From: Eremomyces bilateralis CBS 781.70
Lineage: Eukaryota > Ascomycota > Dothideomycetes > Eremomycetales > Eremomycetaceae
Assembly (NCBI RefSeq): GCF_010015585.1
Contig: NW_022985067.1
Span: 1,624,940 to 1,688,939 of the forward strand
DNA length: 64,000 nt
Reading direction: 5' to 3'
Shown here in pieces: positions 47,706 through 59,937 of the stretch. The number at the start of each line of letters is the position of its first letter. The stretch's first letter is position 1. The notes below the pieces were generated by a model. That model did not search any database. It was not told the DNA's origin and saw nothing but the letters and a program-made list of their open reading frames with translations. The position numbers and the translations under genes are program-made.

Positions 47706-50593
47706 ATGGACTTTAACACAAGACAAGCCGCTCCGTCCTCAATGGCCCCATATGCCATGGCCAACGGTTCCACGGCCACGACGACTCTTCCAACATCGCA
47801 GATCCGGAGAGAAGGCAGCACAGAAAATTCGGAGGAGTCATCACCACGGATCGCACATACCCTAACGGCATGCTGTCGGTGTCGGACCGTAAGTTTTCCC
47901 TCTGCTCGTATGCCTTACGGCAGACCCGACCGAAAGCGCCTCGACTGCGTATCTGCAAGCCTCCATGCTAACCCTCGATGGCAGCGCAAAACCCGATGCG
48001 ATCCCGGCCTCCCCCGCTGCGGCCCCTGCGAACGGACGAACTCGTTCTGCGAATACTTCGACCCGGCCAAGGGCGTCAAGATCCCTCGGAACTATGTCGT
48101 GCATCTGCAGCACAAGGTTCGCGCGCTCGAGCAGCAGCTAGAGGAGTTAGAGAAGGAGGAGCAGGAACCGGACCCGGAGGACATGATGCGGGGACCGGCC
48201 AACGTGCGGTTGGGGGAGAGCGACGAATCGAAATTCCTGGGGCCGTCGAGTGGGATTGCGATCACGCGGCTGGTGATGCAGTTGGCGAAGCAGTTCAATG
48301 ATAGCAAGAGTATCACCGACATCGTGAATGCGGAGAGGAAGAAGTTCATCAAGAGTCGGTTCCTAATTGAGGAGGACAAACCGACGAGTAAGATATACCC
48401 TCTGATCAGCAATGTGGCGGCGGAGGAATTGCCGAATCGTGACTTGACAAATCGGCTGGTGCTCCTCTTCTTCCTTAAAGGTATGTCGCCCTTTACGTGT
48501 CCAAGCCGTATGTACTAGACGCTGATCTCAAATAGTCCACCCCATGTATCCCATCTTCCACGAACCGACTTTCCTCCGCGACGTCGAAACCGTCTACTCC
48601 TCGCCCGCTTCTGCCTCTCCGTACCAGCAATTCTGTCTCCGGGTGGTCATTGCCATATCACTCCAAAAGATGGATACCCAGTACGCCGGCCTTGCCGACT
48701 CCTACTACCTCTCCGCCCTGCAGTACTTCGAAGCCTGCGTCAAGCCCATGGACTTACAGACTCTACAATGCTTCGCGCTGATCGGCGGCTACTCCCTCCT
48801 GACGCCGACGCGCACAGCAGTCTACTACGTCGTTGGCCTGGCAGTCCGACTAGTGCAGACCCTAGGGCTCCACGAAGAAAAGACCGTTGCGAGAAAACGA
48901 GACGGGAAGCTGAAGAACGCGTTGGAGCTGGATATGAGTCGGCGGGTCTTCTGGATCATCCTGACCATGGACTACGGCCTCGCACACAGCCTGGGGAGAC
49001 CGAGCTGTATCGCAACGCTAGAAGAGCACATCGATGTGGAATTCCCCGAACAAGTGGACGACGAGTACATTCGCGAGGACGGGGTCGTGCCAGGAGCACC
49101 GCCATCGTTGAAGAAGTGGATCGCGGTGCACTTTTTCCGAATGAGACTGTTACAGCTGGAAATTCGGCGGAAGTTGTACCAGGTGAAGCGGTCCCAACCG
49201 AAAGATGATAACGATCCGTGGTTCAAACAAATGGAGGCGAAATTGGTAAAATGGAGGGATACGAGTCCTGAGATGGACGCTGGCTCGGGGTTGAATAAGG
49301 TTTGGTAAGTTCGACTATTCGGTGCTAGTGCTCTCATGCTAGATCGCGCGCCGTAGCCTTGACCTGAGAAGACTGACTCCATGCAGGTTCATTGGTCGCT
49401 ACAATACCATGATCGTCTTCCTATTCCGACCCTCTCCACAGGTTCCACGACCTTCCGTCCGAGCAGCCCACCTCTCTTACGATGCCTGCGAATACAATAT
49501 CTATATGCAGCGCCGGCAGATTGAGACGAAGTCGGTCGATCTGACCTGGATCTTCACCCAGTCGATCTTCATGACCGTCAACACCATTCTTTGGGCTTTG
49601 TCATATGAAGATGTGCGGCGTGCACACCCACGGGAAGAGGTTGAGAAGCACCTGACGGTTGCCATGGAAGCCATTTCGCTGGCCTCGGACCGATGGCCAG
49701 GAGTCACCAGCGCACTTGAGCTGTATCAGACACTCATTGAGGCGTGTCTTAGAGTCTTCGATAAGGCTGGCGATATCCCCATCTCGGCCGCTTCTCCTTC
49801 AGAGACCCTCTCGACATCGACCTTCGATCGCGCTTCAAGATCAAGGACCACTAGTCCCGCCACTGTCTCGACCAGCTCAATCGCTACGCCGCCAGAGAAG
49901 ACTATGGGCACATTTGGGTATCTCGCCCAGGCAACCTCAACCACGCAATCCCAGACCTCACCCACCAGCTCTGCTCCAGAGCATTCTAACTTCTCACCGA
50001 ACCATTCGTCTGCTCCGTCGAGCCAGCGTAGTCCCTACGGTACGGACATGGCCCGCGATCCATCATTGCCCTTCAATACTCTCCCGCAGTCTTTCGAGCT
50101 CTCATCAGCCCCTTGGAACCCGTCCTTCGGCTTTGACGGCGGTCAATCGGCCACCCATCAGCAATCCCACACCTCTCCCAATGACTATCCCCCCACCGAC
50201 CCCTTATCCTCGCCAGACCGGTCCTCCTCCGACATTCACCGTCCTAATAATGCATCCAACCCCATGGGTGGCACTGCAGCTTCTCTCGCCCAACAGCAAC
50301 AACTCCCCACCACCACCGCACCCACCACCGACGCGCTTACCAACCTGCTGTCCTTCCAGCTGCAGCCGACCGACTATCTCTACCCACAGAGCAGCTGGCC
50401 CACGTACCAAGGCTCGCATCAGCAAGACCTGTTCGGAAGGGACTCGAACGCCGGACTTACGGCCCAGCAGCAGGTGGAGCTGATGCAGGCGTTGGAGACG
50501 GACGGGTTGGATGCGATGGATGGGTTGATCGAGGAGGGGAAGGGCCTCTTTTATCCGGGGGTGGATTGGTATGGGACGGTGCAAGGAACTTAA
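47706..50593 (+). CDS. Zn2Cys6 transcription factor with fungal-specific TF domain
   Basis: Four exons: 47706-47888, 47985-48480, 48536-49304, 49387-50593, 884 residues. The zinc cluster at residues 56-83 (C56, C59, C66, C73, C76, C83; CCRC, RKTRC, DPGLPRC, GPC) is split by intron 1 exactly between Thr61 and Arg62. A linker and coiled coil follow (NYVVHLQHKVRALEQQLEEL). The middle homology region begins VHPMYPIFHEPTFLRD and includes SRRVFWIILTMDYGLAHSLGRP. The C-terminal 300 residues are Ser/Thr/Pro/Gln-rich, likely an activation domain. The frame opens upstream with a TTG; the first ATG at 47706 was chosen. The cluster sequence is typical of ascomycete regulators of carbon or nitrogen use, but I cannot name the orthologue. 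Confidence 0.92.
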
Positions 50594-51339
50594 TTCCTCT
50601 GGAAGGATGGGAACCGCATGGCGGACCGGCATCTCGCACCCTTTTTGCGATCACGCGCTCTGCAGAGCTGCGACTTACTATTGGATTTCACTTTTACTGG
50701 CTGCGTAGCTGCTTCGTCATGTTTGCAGCACAAGCGATTTACTAGGATATGGAAATGACTACTACGACGTCATGGAATTGGTTATAGGAAATAATAGCGA
50801 CGCTAGGAAGAGCGAGAAGAGCAGGAACATCTTCATCACTTATCCGTTGACCTTTAGCAGCGTTTGAATATCCTTTGTATCGTTCGCATTCTTTGAGATT
50901 TATCCGTCGAGGAGGCAATATCTTGGCTTGTATTGGATCAGCTAGCGAGCTAGCTGGAGGCAACGCTGATAAAAATTCAGCTTCAATAGGTGCGGTTGCA
51001 TCCTGATCGGAACACAAACTCGTTCAATCCCATCCATGCTTGTTTGGCTGCATCATCGTAATCGCCCGCGTCCACGGTACCCTTCTTTTGGGTCTTCTTG
51101 ACCGTCTAGAGAGGTCCTCCTATTCGCTAGGGCTCCGTTGGCATTGGCTCTAATCCGATGGTTGCTACCACGGCTAGATTGCAACTGCCTTCCCAAGACT
51201 TGGTCTGAAGAGAGAAAATCCCTGTATTGTGAATCCCTCGGTGCCGCCGCGTTGATGAACGGCATTGCCCCTCTCCAGGCTAGGCTTGTCTCGCGCAGTA
51301 CATCCGGTACATTTTCTGCATCCATTCAACTGGCCACGT
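50594..51339. other. Intergenic, convergent 3' ends
   Basis: 746 bp between the transcription factor (+) and CLP1 (-). Short minus-strand frames here lack ATG context and motifs. Nothing else seen. Confidence 0.5.
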
Positions 51340-52861
51340 TCATCCCACCAGGTCTGCCACGCCTTCTGGCCACTCGCCCCAAATCATGGCCCGTTCCGGC
51401 ACCCTTCCCGTTACCGGCACCAGCAGGCTGACACGACTCTTCGCCTCGTCTACATCGCTCACATACACGTATCCCACCACGCTGGCTTGTCTCAGGGTCT
51501 CATCGTCCGCCTCTTTCGGACAGTGTAAGATTGCAAGCAAACTGTTCAGCATCCGCAGGCTGGGTGTGACCTTGACGAACAGCGCGCCATCGGACTCCGT
51601 TCCGGCTGTTTCAGCGTCGACTCCGCCGGGTAAGAAGGCCGTGTTAGTAGCGGCAGTGGGGTCGGCCAAGGTATAGATGGAGAGGAAGGAGAAGTCGAGG
51701 AGCTGAGTGTACGGCGATAAAGTAGCGCTGGGGCTAGTGCCGAAGAAATAAGAGCGGATCTGATCATGGCGGAGGGATTGGAGGTAGGCAGCGTCCCGGT
51801 CGACACAGCCACCGGATTTGGAGAGTTTGAGGATCGTGATCGGGTCGTCGTATGGACCTAACGAGGAGAATCGTTTGGTGAGGTGATTGTAGAGACGTTC
51901 GGAGCCGAGGGTTAAGATGACGTTGACTAAACGGCTGTCAGTATATCTCGAACCCAGATACCAAGGAATTGCACAGGGACATACCGGAGAACTCGGACAC
52001 TACGTGCTGTATCATTTCATATGATGTCCCTTTAGAACTGCCTAGAAATCCAGGCGTATCGATGATACATCCGGCTCCCTTCACCTCCTCGTCGTTCTCC
52101 ACTCGGCTCATCACGGCCAATGCCAGTCTCGTCACCAGCCCCCTCCATACCTCTCCTCTAGGCCCCTCGCTCTCCACCCCTTCACACCCATAGTGGTATA
52201 CCACTGGCATCATCACGACCCCCGCACTCGGTCCACTGATCGGACTATTTCCCCATCCCCCGACTTCCTCTACGTCCAATCCACCCAAGCCCGTCCCCAC
52301 AACCATCGCGCTCAGGCTCCCCGGCACACTCAGCATCCCTTGCTTCTGATCCAAATTGACCACCACCGGTCGCCGTCCACTCCGGATCGCGTACCCCGCC
52401 AACATCTTCACCAAGCTCGTCTTCCCCGCGTCGTCCGGCCCGACGACCAGCACCCGGGGCCTGGTCTCCCCGTCCCTCGCGTTCTCCACCCCACCGCGTA
52501 GCCGTTCCAGCGCAAAGTGGACATTCGCGTACACATTCATCGGCGTCTCTTCCGCGGTGTATTCGCTCTCCGACGTCCCTTCGACGGTCAAGGTGCATCC
52601 TTCCCAGGTGAAGATCGCACATTTCGAACCGCGGAATGTGTACCGGCGGGAAGGGGCAAGTTCGGTCCCGAAGATTTCGGCGGTGCCGGAGGTGAGAGTG
52701 ATCGTTAACGGGGAGTTGTGGGAAGCCTCGAAGCGGAATTCGGAGGTAGCGGCGAGGGAGATTGTGCGTGGTGGAGCTGAAGCGGCGGTCGTGGTGAGAT
52801 TGGTAGGAGGGGGTGATTGGGTGATATTGAGGCCCGGTAGGGAGAGACCTGGAAACGCCAT
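51340..52861 (-). CDS. CLP1: CLP1, mRNA cleavage and polyadenylation factor (CF IA)
   Basis: Two minus-strand exons: 52861-51985 and 51926-51340 (intron with ACTGAC branch point, phase 1), 487 residues. CLP1 bridges Pcf11 and the rest of cleavage factor IA in 3'-end formation. The N-terminal beta domain contains FRFEASHNSPLTITLTSGTAEIFGTEL and APSRRYTFRGSKCAIFTWEG. The P-loop is GPDDAGKTS at residues 141-149. The central domain includes VVVNLDQKQGMLSVPGSLSA and CIIDTPGF, and the joined sequence VVSEFSVNVILTLGSERLYN is typical. In animals and plants the family can act as an RNA 5'-kinase; the yeast protein binds ATP without kinase activity, and the same is likely here. It shares a short divergent promoter with the ASNSD1-type gene. 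Confidence 0.96.
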
Positions 52862-53233
52862 TATGGATTATACTCGGTGGAAGAAGATGTAAATCTTGCG
52901 ATGGCTAATGCTGCATAATCATGATGAAATGATTGTTGCTGCCAGAGTTCACCTCGACATTCTTGCGTGAACAATTCGAAGGGATTGAGTATTAGTGCCG
53001 GGAGCAATAACGAATGACAATCACAGTACACAGCAAGCTAATTCACTGTCTAATGGCTCTTGGTCTGAATTGAAGCGTCACAACGGATAGAAAATAGGAT
53101 AGAAATACAAGGTCACGTGCATATATAGAATTTCGGTACAAGGACATGACCATGGCAAGATCATTTTCACGCATCTATTTCCTCAACTATGATCATCCTA
53201 AACCCAAACATATATCCATGAAATTGATTCCTC
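52862..53233. promoter_or_regulatory. Short divergent promoter CLP1 / asparagine-synthetase-like gene
   Basis: 372 bp separate the two ATGs. It must hold both promoters and both 5' leaders, so co-regulation is plausible. No clear TATA box was identified for either direction. Confidence 0.5.
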
Positions 53234-55093
53234 ATGTGCGGCATCTGGTGCTCCATCAGCACAGAACAATTTAAGAAGCCAACCGAGACCCTTCGATCTC
53301 GTCTCTGCCAGAGAGGACCCGATGCCAGCCATCATGTGGAGATCCAACTGGCACGCGATCACGCGTTGATGCCAACCCTACATCTCTCCTTCTATGCCAC
53401 CGTTCTGTCCCTGAGAGGCGCATACGTCGTTCCACAGCCACTCCATGATGAGGTATCAGATTCGGTGCTGTGCTGGAACGGAGAAGCATGGCTTTTCGAT
53501 GGAGCCAGCATCCCCGGAAGTGATACCGATTTTATCTTCGCGCAATGTTTGAAGGCATGCGCAAAGGATGCGGAGAACGGTAACTCCACGGAAGCTATTT
53601 TGACCACTCTAAGTCTCATCCGCGGTCCATTTGCTTTCCTTTTCTACGATGGAAGGGCGAAGAAGCTGTGGTTTGGTAGAGATTGCCTAGGCAGAAGGTC
53701 TCTTCTTCATTCAAGTCACGGAAATCAGTTGATTCTGTCCAATATTGGCGATCAACCATCCCCGGTTCTTTGGATCGAAATCGAGGCGGATGGGGTTTAT
53801 ATGGCAGATTTCACTTTGTGTTCAAATACCACTGGGATATTCTCTTCATCTGCCGTGAACTTTTTCACGACTCGTATACCTTTCCAACCCCCCAGCCGTA
53901 TCGCAGAAACTGGCCCATCCCCAGTAGGTAAGTCATTTGCTTCCGAAGAGTGTCCGCTGAAGACAATGGCAGGCATCTCCTTTTGTTCAGCTCAACAGCA
54001 GCATACCCGATAGTATGTGCCATCAGCTTTCGCCGCCTTCGGCCCCAGTAGAAGCTCTACAGAACCATTTAAGCAAGAGTCTATATTTACGGCTATCCTC
54101 AATACCTAAAGTGCTGGAGCTCCCACGCAACCCAATCTTTAAGCCGAGTCGACTCGCCGTTCTATTTTCTGGCGGCCTAGACTGCACTGTGCTAGCACGG
54201 ATGTCCAATGATATCCTTGAGGCAAACGAACCGATCGATCTTCTGAACGTTGCGTTCGAAAATCCCCGTTTAGTCAAGAACCTTTCCGCTGCAGCTGGTC
54301 CTCAGCGTAGTGTCTTTGATCTTTGTCCAGATCGATTGACGGCCAGATCATCCGCGAGGGAGCTTCAAGAAGCTTGTCCATCACGAGAGTGGCGGCTTGT
54401 AGAGATCGATATTCCGTTCAGCGAGTTTAAGGCTCATAGGGGGACGATTGTTTCGCTGATGAGCCCGCACAATACGGAGATGGATTTGTCTATCGCCGCG
54501 GCACTCCATTTCGCAGCACGTGGTTGTGGGACTATTGCCCTTCCGTCCGGTGAGCAGATGGAATATACAACGACCTCTCGGGTCCTATTGTCCGGCCTCG
54601 GCGCTGACGAGCTTTTCGGCGGATACCAACGGCATGCCACCGCGTTCACACGCCACGGCTACCGCGGTCTCATCGATGAGCTGGATCTCGATTTTAACCG
54701 TCTCGGCAAGCGAAACCTTGGCCGTGACGACCGGGTCACATCACATTGGTCAAGAGAAGTCCGATACCCATTCCTAGACGAAGACTTGGTGAATTGGGCA
54801 TTGGCCGCTCGGGTGGACGAGAAGTGCGGCTTTGGTCAGCAAGTCGCGGATATGGCAGAGCTAGCCGATGAAGAAAGATGGAAAGGGATCGAACCTGGGA
54901 AGAAGGGCCTGCGGCTTCTGGCTTGGAACCTGGGTCTTCGCGGCGTTGCCATGGAGAAGAAACGAGCGGTACGTACAGTTTATGGTATCTTAGGGTGTCT
55001 GCTAACCCCTCGAAGATCCAATTCGGTGCTCGCACTGCGAAGATGGAAGGGTCAAAGACGAAAGGTACTCATGTTATTAGTCCAACAGATTGA
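53234..55093 (+). CDS. Asparagine-synthetase-domain protein (ASNSD1-like)
   Basis: Three exons: 53234-53923, 53991-54968, 55016-55093, 581 residues. The N-terminal class-II glutamine amidotransferase domain starts MCGIWC (catalytic Cys2) and includes RGPDASHH. The C-terminal synthase domain has the ATP-pyrophosphatase loop LFSGGLDCTVLARM (about 287-300; SGGxD with Cys where asparagine synthetase has Ser). It also has LSGLGADELFGGYQRHA, and KRAIQFGARTAKMEGSKTKG after the last splice. This domain order and the SGGLDC loop match the ASNSD1 family (yeast YML096W type), whose reaction is not established. The join at intron 1 (donor GTAGGT, acceptor TTCAG) was chosen because it yields PSPLNSSIPDS. 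A GTAAGT donor 4 bases later does not keep frame with that acceptor. Confidence 0.9.
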
Positions 55094-55818
55094 GCTAGTC
55101 CAGTACAAAGCCACAGGGTGTCCAAGCTGCTCATAGTTCGCGATGATGATACACAGATACTTATGAATGCCCTCCTTCGTGGTCTTTGGTACGCTGCGTC
55201 GTCTCCTTATTCGAGGCTGTAGAAACCAGGACTACCTACATATCCGTAGGGAGACCATGTTTATCGGAAAGGCAAGTCTGAGCGAACTGTTGGGCAGCTG
55301 TAGAACCCCTGAATATACAATATACAACCCACATGCCAATATCGATATGAATCTTCCGTCTGGCACAAGCCACGTCGAAACAGTAAAATGTGAATCTGCC
55401 TGTGATTCAACGGGGCTAACAATACGGAATACCGGCATTCCGTACGAGGGAAGGATTCGCCTCGGTTCGCCCCTGCGTGTCCCCCAGCTCCTCCATTTCC
55501 GAATCGAGTTAGACTCGTCAGCTTCCGTACTTCCACACAGACCAGCCCTTTAAACGTCCCGCAACCGCCAGCGACCGATCGACCGTGCAGCTGAATAAAT
55601 CACTTTGTTCCATGTTCAATCTTCGCTCTTGGATTCCTTTATTGCCATGATATCTGTCCTTCGATTGTTCGAAGATTCAAATCATCCACATTTGCAGCTC
55701 ATGATCTAGCTTGAGCTGTCGTCATAACTTCTCCTCAACTCCCATCAAACTAAATCGGTTCTCCATCACCGCACCAGTTCAATTCCTTAGTAAACCGTCT
55801 TCTCATATCCCATTCACC
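55094..55818. other. Intergenic
   Basis: 725 bp. A 128-codon + strand frame (55167-55553) has no motif or family resemblance and is not called. The last 100 bases are pyrimidine-rich, as in fungal leaders. Confidence 0.5.
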
Positions 55819-56621
55819 ATGCCATCCTCTCCCCGCGTCCGCCAAGTTCGCCTCCTCGTCGTCCTCGTCGCCCTCACCGTCTTCATCGTCTTCTACTACA
55901 CCTCTGGCGCCCACATGACCCGCGACTCGGAGTTCTACAAACGCACCTCCACCGCCCTCCACCAGCGGGAACTGGCCGCCGAGCAAGCCAAGGCTGACGC
56001 GGACGTCGCACGGCGGCTGAAGGAGGCGGAGGAGCTCGCGAAGAGGCGAGCAGGCGAGCGGGAGGAGGAGAGGAGGGGGGCGGCGGGCGGGCAGGGGGAG
56101 CCGAGGAGCGTGGCCGGGCGGAGGATGATGCCTGGGGAGACGAAGGAGAAGGGGGTGCATGGGAAGGAAGGTGGGGAGCAGCAGCGGAGGGAACAGAAGC
56201 CGATGACGGAGGAGGACGTGGAGGTGGAGGCAGAGTTGAATACGATATTGAAGAAGAGTCCGAGTAAGTGCCCGTTACATGAGACCTCCGCATGGGAACT
56301 AACGAGTGCTGTGCCGCAGTCATCATATTCTCCAAGACCTACTGCCACTTCTCCATGAATGCCAAACGTATATTTGGCGCCTACAAGATCGTCCCGGAAC
56401 CATACATTGTTGAGCTCGACGAGCATCCGCTGGGCCCGAAGCTTCAGGCAAAGCTGGGAGAGAGCACGGGGAGGAGAACGGTCCCGAACATCTTGATCAA
56501 CGGGAAGAGTATCGGAGGCGGAGACGACGTGGCTCAGCTCCATGAACAGGGGAAGCTGATTGAGACCGTCAAGAGCATGGGAGGCAAACGAATAATGGAA
56601 GCGACATTGGTCGATGTCTGA
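55819..56621 (+). CDS. Membrane-anchored monothiol glutaredoxin (Grx6/Grx7-like)
   Basis: Two exons: 55819-56263 and 56320-56621 (intron GTAAGT...CGCAG, phase 1), 248 residues. A signal anchor lies at about residues 9-27 (RLLVVLVALTVFIVFYYTSG), so the domain should face the ER/Golgi lumen. Residues 35-145 form a charged helical stalk, Glu/Arg/Gly-rich. The glutaredoxin domain opens IIIFSKTYCHFSMNAKRIF, with active site C157-H158-F159-S160: one cysteine, so a monothiol enzyme. It has the TVPNILINGKSIGGGDD segment that holds the cis-Pro and glutathione contacts. Yeast Grx6 and Grx7 have CSYS and CPYS; CHFS is unusual. Role: thiol homeostasis of the secretory pathway, inferred from family and topology. 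Confidence 0.93.
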
Positions 56622-57758
56622 TTCCTCAGTTGTGGAGTTATTGGACCGCATACTATAGGGATCCGCAAAACGGTTTCGATGATCACGGCCAGATTTGGGG
56701 CTCGAAGTTTGCACGAAAAGGCGTTTAGGGCGGGATATCAGGCTTTTGTATGTGAGGGAGGTTATACCCCGGTCTTGCATGATTATTGTTCGGCTTCGAC
56801 AGTATTTATAAGTACCAATATACTGACCATCATCATTCTACGGTTGTGTTATGGCGTGTCTGAACAACCCTCGCCAGCGAAGAGTCCATATCAAGGAATA
56901 TACTTGTATTTAAGACCTAGCATCCCCTATTCGGGGAACGGCTGAGCGCCCCTCCACATGTGTACGCGTGATGCACCCCTTCCTCGTGTCATAGAGTCCA
57001 ATTGACAGCGGTACAGGCGTTAAATGGTTCAAGCCAGTCATGAAAACGGAGTTGCCGAAGTCGACGACTGCCAACAACAGTTTCGGTCAACCCCCTATGG
57101 TTATAACCGAGTTTCCGTGCGAGTTGATTCCAGACCTAATTTGACCTCGAGGTTTAGAGAGGTTGACCGGCAGCTTCAAGTAGGGATCGACCCGCTTCTG
57201 GACTACCGACGCCGTTTTCCTCACTGACGTCCACGTTGTGCAGGTTGTAGACTGACAACTTCTCGGATCGGAGACATTCCAGATGAGGAAACAACTTCCG
57301 ATCTCTGACGGGGATTGAAGAAGCAAGCGTCGGCAAGAGCACTCGAAGGGTTTTGGTCCAATTCCATCCACTGGTTCAATCTTTCTAAACTCTGCCGCTT
57401 AAAGGCTAGGCGAGCGTTAAGAGCAATTGGATATTAAGGCTCTATGTATCCTTCAGCGGAGCATAAGAGACGGTTACCAATCTGTGCAAGATCTCTATAG
57501 TCGCCCACGAAACCCCAATACCATTTAGAAAATGTCCGGTTGTGATGCTTCATCCTACCCCTGACCTTCCTGTGTGTCGTTCTCTCTTCTACCCATCTTA
57601 GCAACTAGAAAATTTCGAGCACCTAGCGTTTACATATACGGAAAGGAATCTCGTACGACCAGGTGTAAATGAATGCAAGTCGATCTTCGTTACCATGCGG
57701 GCCGTAGCCATTGATCAATGGACACATTTCGCCACCCATATGCGTAAGGAGTGCGGTG
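56622..57758. other. Intergenic, about 1.1 kb
   Basis: No convincing gene or repeat. Frames on both strands are short. Confidence 0.5.
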
Positions 57759-58511
57759 CTATGAAAAGCTTCCAAAATCGCTTTGTTGTCGCAGAGCCTT
57801 GAAGAGATTCGTCGCGAAAGATGACACATGCACGAGAGATTTGGAGGAGGAAAGGAAATGGTCGGCGGATGGCGACCTTCTATCAAGCAAACCCCGGAGG
57901 ATATAACGTGCCAAAAGCGGCCGAACGGGGTATAACCATACAAACTCCTTGAACTGAAACAAGTAGAGGATTGCATCAAAAGGCGCACTTTGGGAAATAC
58001 GCAATCCATGACAGTCGTACCATAGCACTAAAAATGTCCATATAACTGCTCACGTGTTCCCTGAAATGCATTCGTAGATACCACAAAGCGTGCGAAGCAT
58101 CACGTTCCGTATAAGATACAGCCTTGGTCGGACACCGTCTTTTAGCATTCGCTATCGCTTCACGAAATATACCCAAAGCCTATTCCTGCGATCGTTGTTA
58201 GCTTGAAGGTTTCATAATTCGTCGTTATCTCGAATCGCAACTAGTCTGTAGCTGTGCGTCCTAGGAAGAGTTCGAAGGCTTTTCGATTTTACCATCTTTC
58301 GCACAAGGGCAAAGCCTATTCGTCCTCGGGTATGTCGTTCGTCATCCTCAACGTCGCCAAATGTGTTCTCTAAGGAAGCCGGACCAGATGAACACGTATC
58401 CAGTTCGAAATACTGCGCAACATAAAATGGCCTGTGTGATAATCTAGGTGCCTCTATTTCGCTCGGTTCGTGCGGTAAGAGAATGCGCCTGTAGGCAATG
58501 GGGTCTTCCAT
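57759..58511 (-). CDS. Possible three-exon hypothetical protein
   Basis: A tentative minus-strand model: 58511-58242, 58179-58054, 57953-57759, 196 residues, all joins phase 0. Supporting signs: protein-like composition in each piece (RLSHRPFYVAQYFELD, TKAVSYTERDASHALWYLRM, EFVWLYPVRPLLARYILRGL), a GTGAGC donor and TTTCAG acceptor for intron 2, and a GCTAAC branch point in intron 1. Against it: intron 1 needs a weak GTTGCG donor, the exon order could differ, and no family is recognised. A different 3' end in another frame (to 57623) is also open. Treat as a hypothesis or a decayed gene. Confidence 0.3.
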
Positions 58512-59179
58512 TTTTGATTTGGGCTTAGACCCGCTCGAAATGCACCAGAGGCCTATCACACGGCAAATAGACTGCCACGAACAGGCGGAGGGAGGAGTAA
58601 AAGGTGGAAATGATCGCAGGCTGTGCTTACTCCAATGGATAGCCCGGTTACGAAGTTGAATATGGAAACCAAGTAATCGAGCTCGTCATCCGATATGCGT
58701 CGAAGATGCGTTCATGGTGGCGGAAATGGTCCGGATTGATCAACTACGACTCGGCATGAAAATGGAAGGCAATGGACTAAAGGGAAATATACCTTTCGGG
58801 AAAACAAGATCGCAGAATGGCAAAAGAATGACAACAATAAATGGTTAGTAATAGCATCAAGAAGGGCCAGTTTGGAAGGGAACTGTGCCGGGATAGCTCA
58901 ATTACAGAAATCCTGTCCACCTTCCAGACGTTATCAGTTGAAGTGTCAAGGTAAGGACGGGTGGTGAGGGGCCCAAGGGGGTAAACAAAGCTGAAGCAAA
59001 GTCGTCAGGCGATCAGGCTGTAAGGCACCAAAACCAAATGTTCAACCTCGGGTTAACTATTTATCCGAGCCTATGCGCGCCAAGACCCACACCACACTGC
59101 AAGTCTGCAATTCCTCCGCTCACATATTCGACATTTCAGCGATCGCACGCAGACGTCAAATCAACACCACATCGCCAAA
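58512..59179. other. Intergenic; RPL9 upstream region
   Basis: 668 bp before the ribosomal protein gene. No gene recognised. The C/A-rich leader just before 59180 (CAACACCACATCGCCAAA) fits a strongly translated mRNA. Confidence 0.5.
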
Positions 59180-59937
59180 ATGAGGTTCATCCGGTCACAA
59201 GAAACACTGACGATCCCGGAGGGGGGTGAGTACTTGCCAATGCAACGATGCCCGCGTCAATCCCCCGGATACTAACTCCCACGCAGTCAAAGTGACCATC
59301 AAGACCCGAAACGTGATCGTCGAAGGCCCGCGAGGTATGGAACAAAGCAACACCGCTCGAAATGCTCCGCGATCCTAACCAGCACCGCAGGCAAGCTCAC
59401 CAAGAACCTCGGCCATCTCTCCGTCTCCTTCTCCCAGCCCTCGCCATCCGTCATCAGCATCGAGCTGCACCATGGCGCCCGCAAGAACATCGCCGCCCTC
59501 CGCACCGTCCGCACCATCATCACCAACCTGATCATCGGCGTCACCAAGGGCTTCAAGTACAAGATGCGCTACGTCTATGCCCATTTCCCCATCAACGTCA
59601 ACATCGAGAAGAACAGCGAGACCGGCCTGCAGGAGGTCGAGGTGCGCAACTTCATCGGCGAGAAGATCGTGCGGAGGATCACGATGCGCGCCGGCGTCGA
59701 CGTCGAGGCTAGCAAGAACGTGAAGGACGAGCTGCTCCTGAGCGGGATCAGCCTGGAGGACGTGAGCCAGAGCGCCGCCGATCTGCAGCAGAGCTGCAAG
59801 GTGCGAAATAAGGATATCCGAAAGGTAAGGGACTCTGTGGATCGAAGGTGCATGGAAAAACGGAACAATTGCTAATATTCGAGCAGTTCTTGGACGGCTT
59901 GTACGTCTCAGAGCGGGGGAATATCGCGGAGGAGTAA
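59180..59937 (+). CDS. RPL9: 60S ribosomal protein L9 (uL6)
   Basis: Four exons: 59180-59225, 59287-59334, 59391-59824, 59887-59937, 192 residues, the standard length. It is a large-subunit protein near the sarcin-ricin loop and the factor-binding site. Reading: MRFIRSQETLTIPEGV, then KVTIKTRNVIVEGPRGKL across two early introns, GFKYKMRYVYAHFPIN, NFIGEKIVRRITMRAGV, and [21 protein letters not shown] at the end. The two tiny first exons (46 and 48 nt) are typical of fungal ribosomal protein genes. Codon use is strongly C-ending, as expected of a highly expressed gene. The context CAAAATGAGG around the start is good. Confidence 0.97.

Noticed and set aside
55167-55553. 128-codon + strand frame
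   Set aside because: No recognisable motif, no splice partner, antisense frames equally long. Treated as intergenic.
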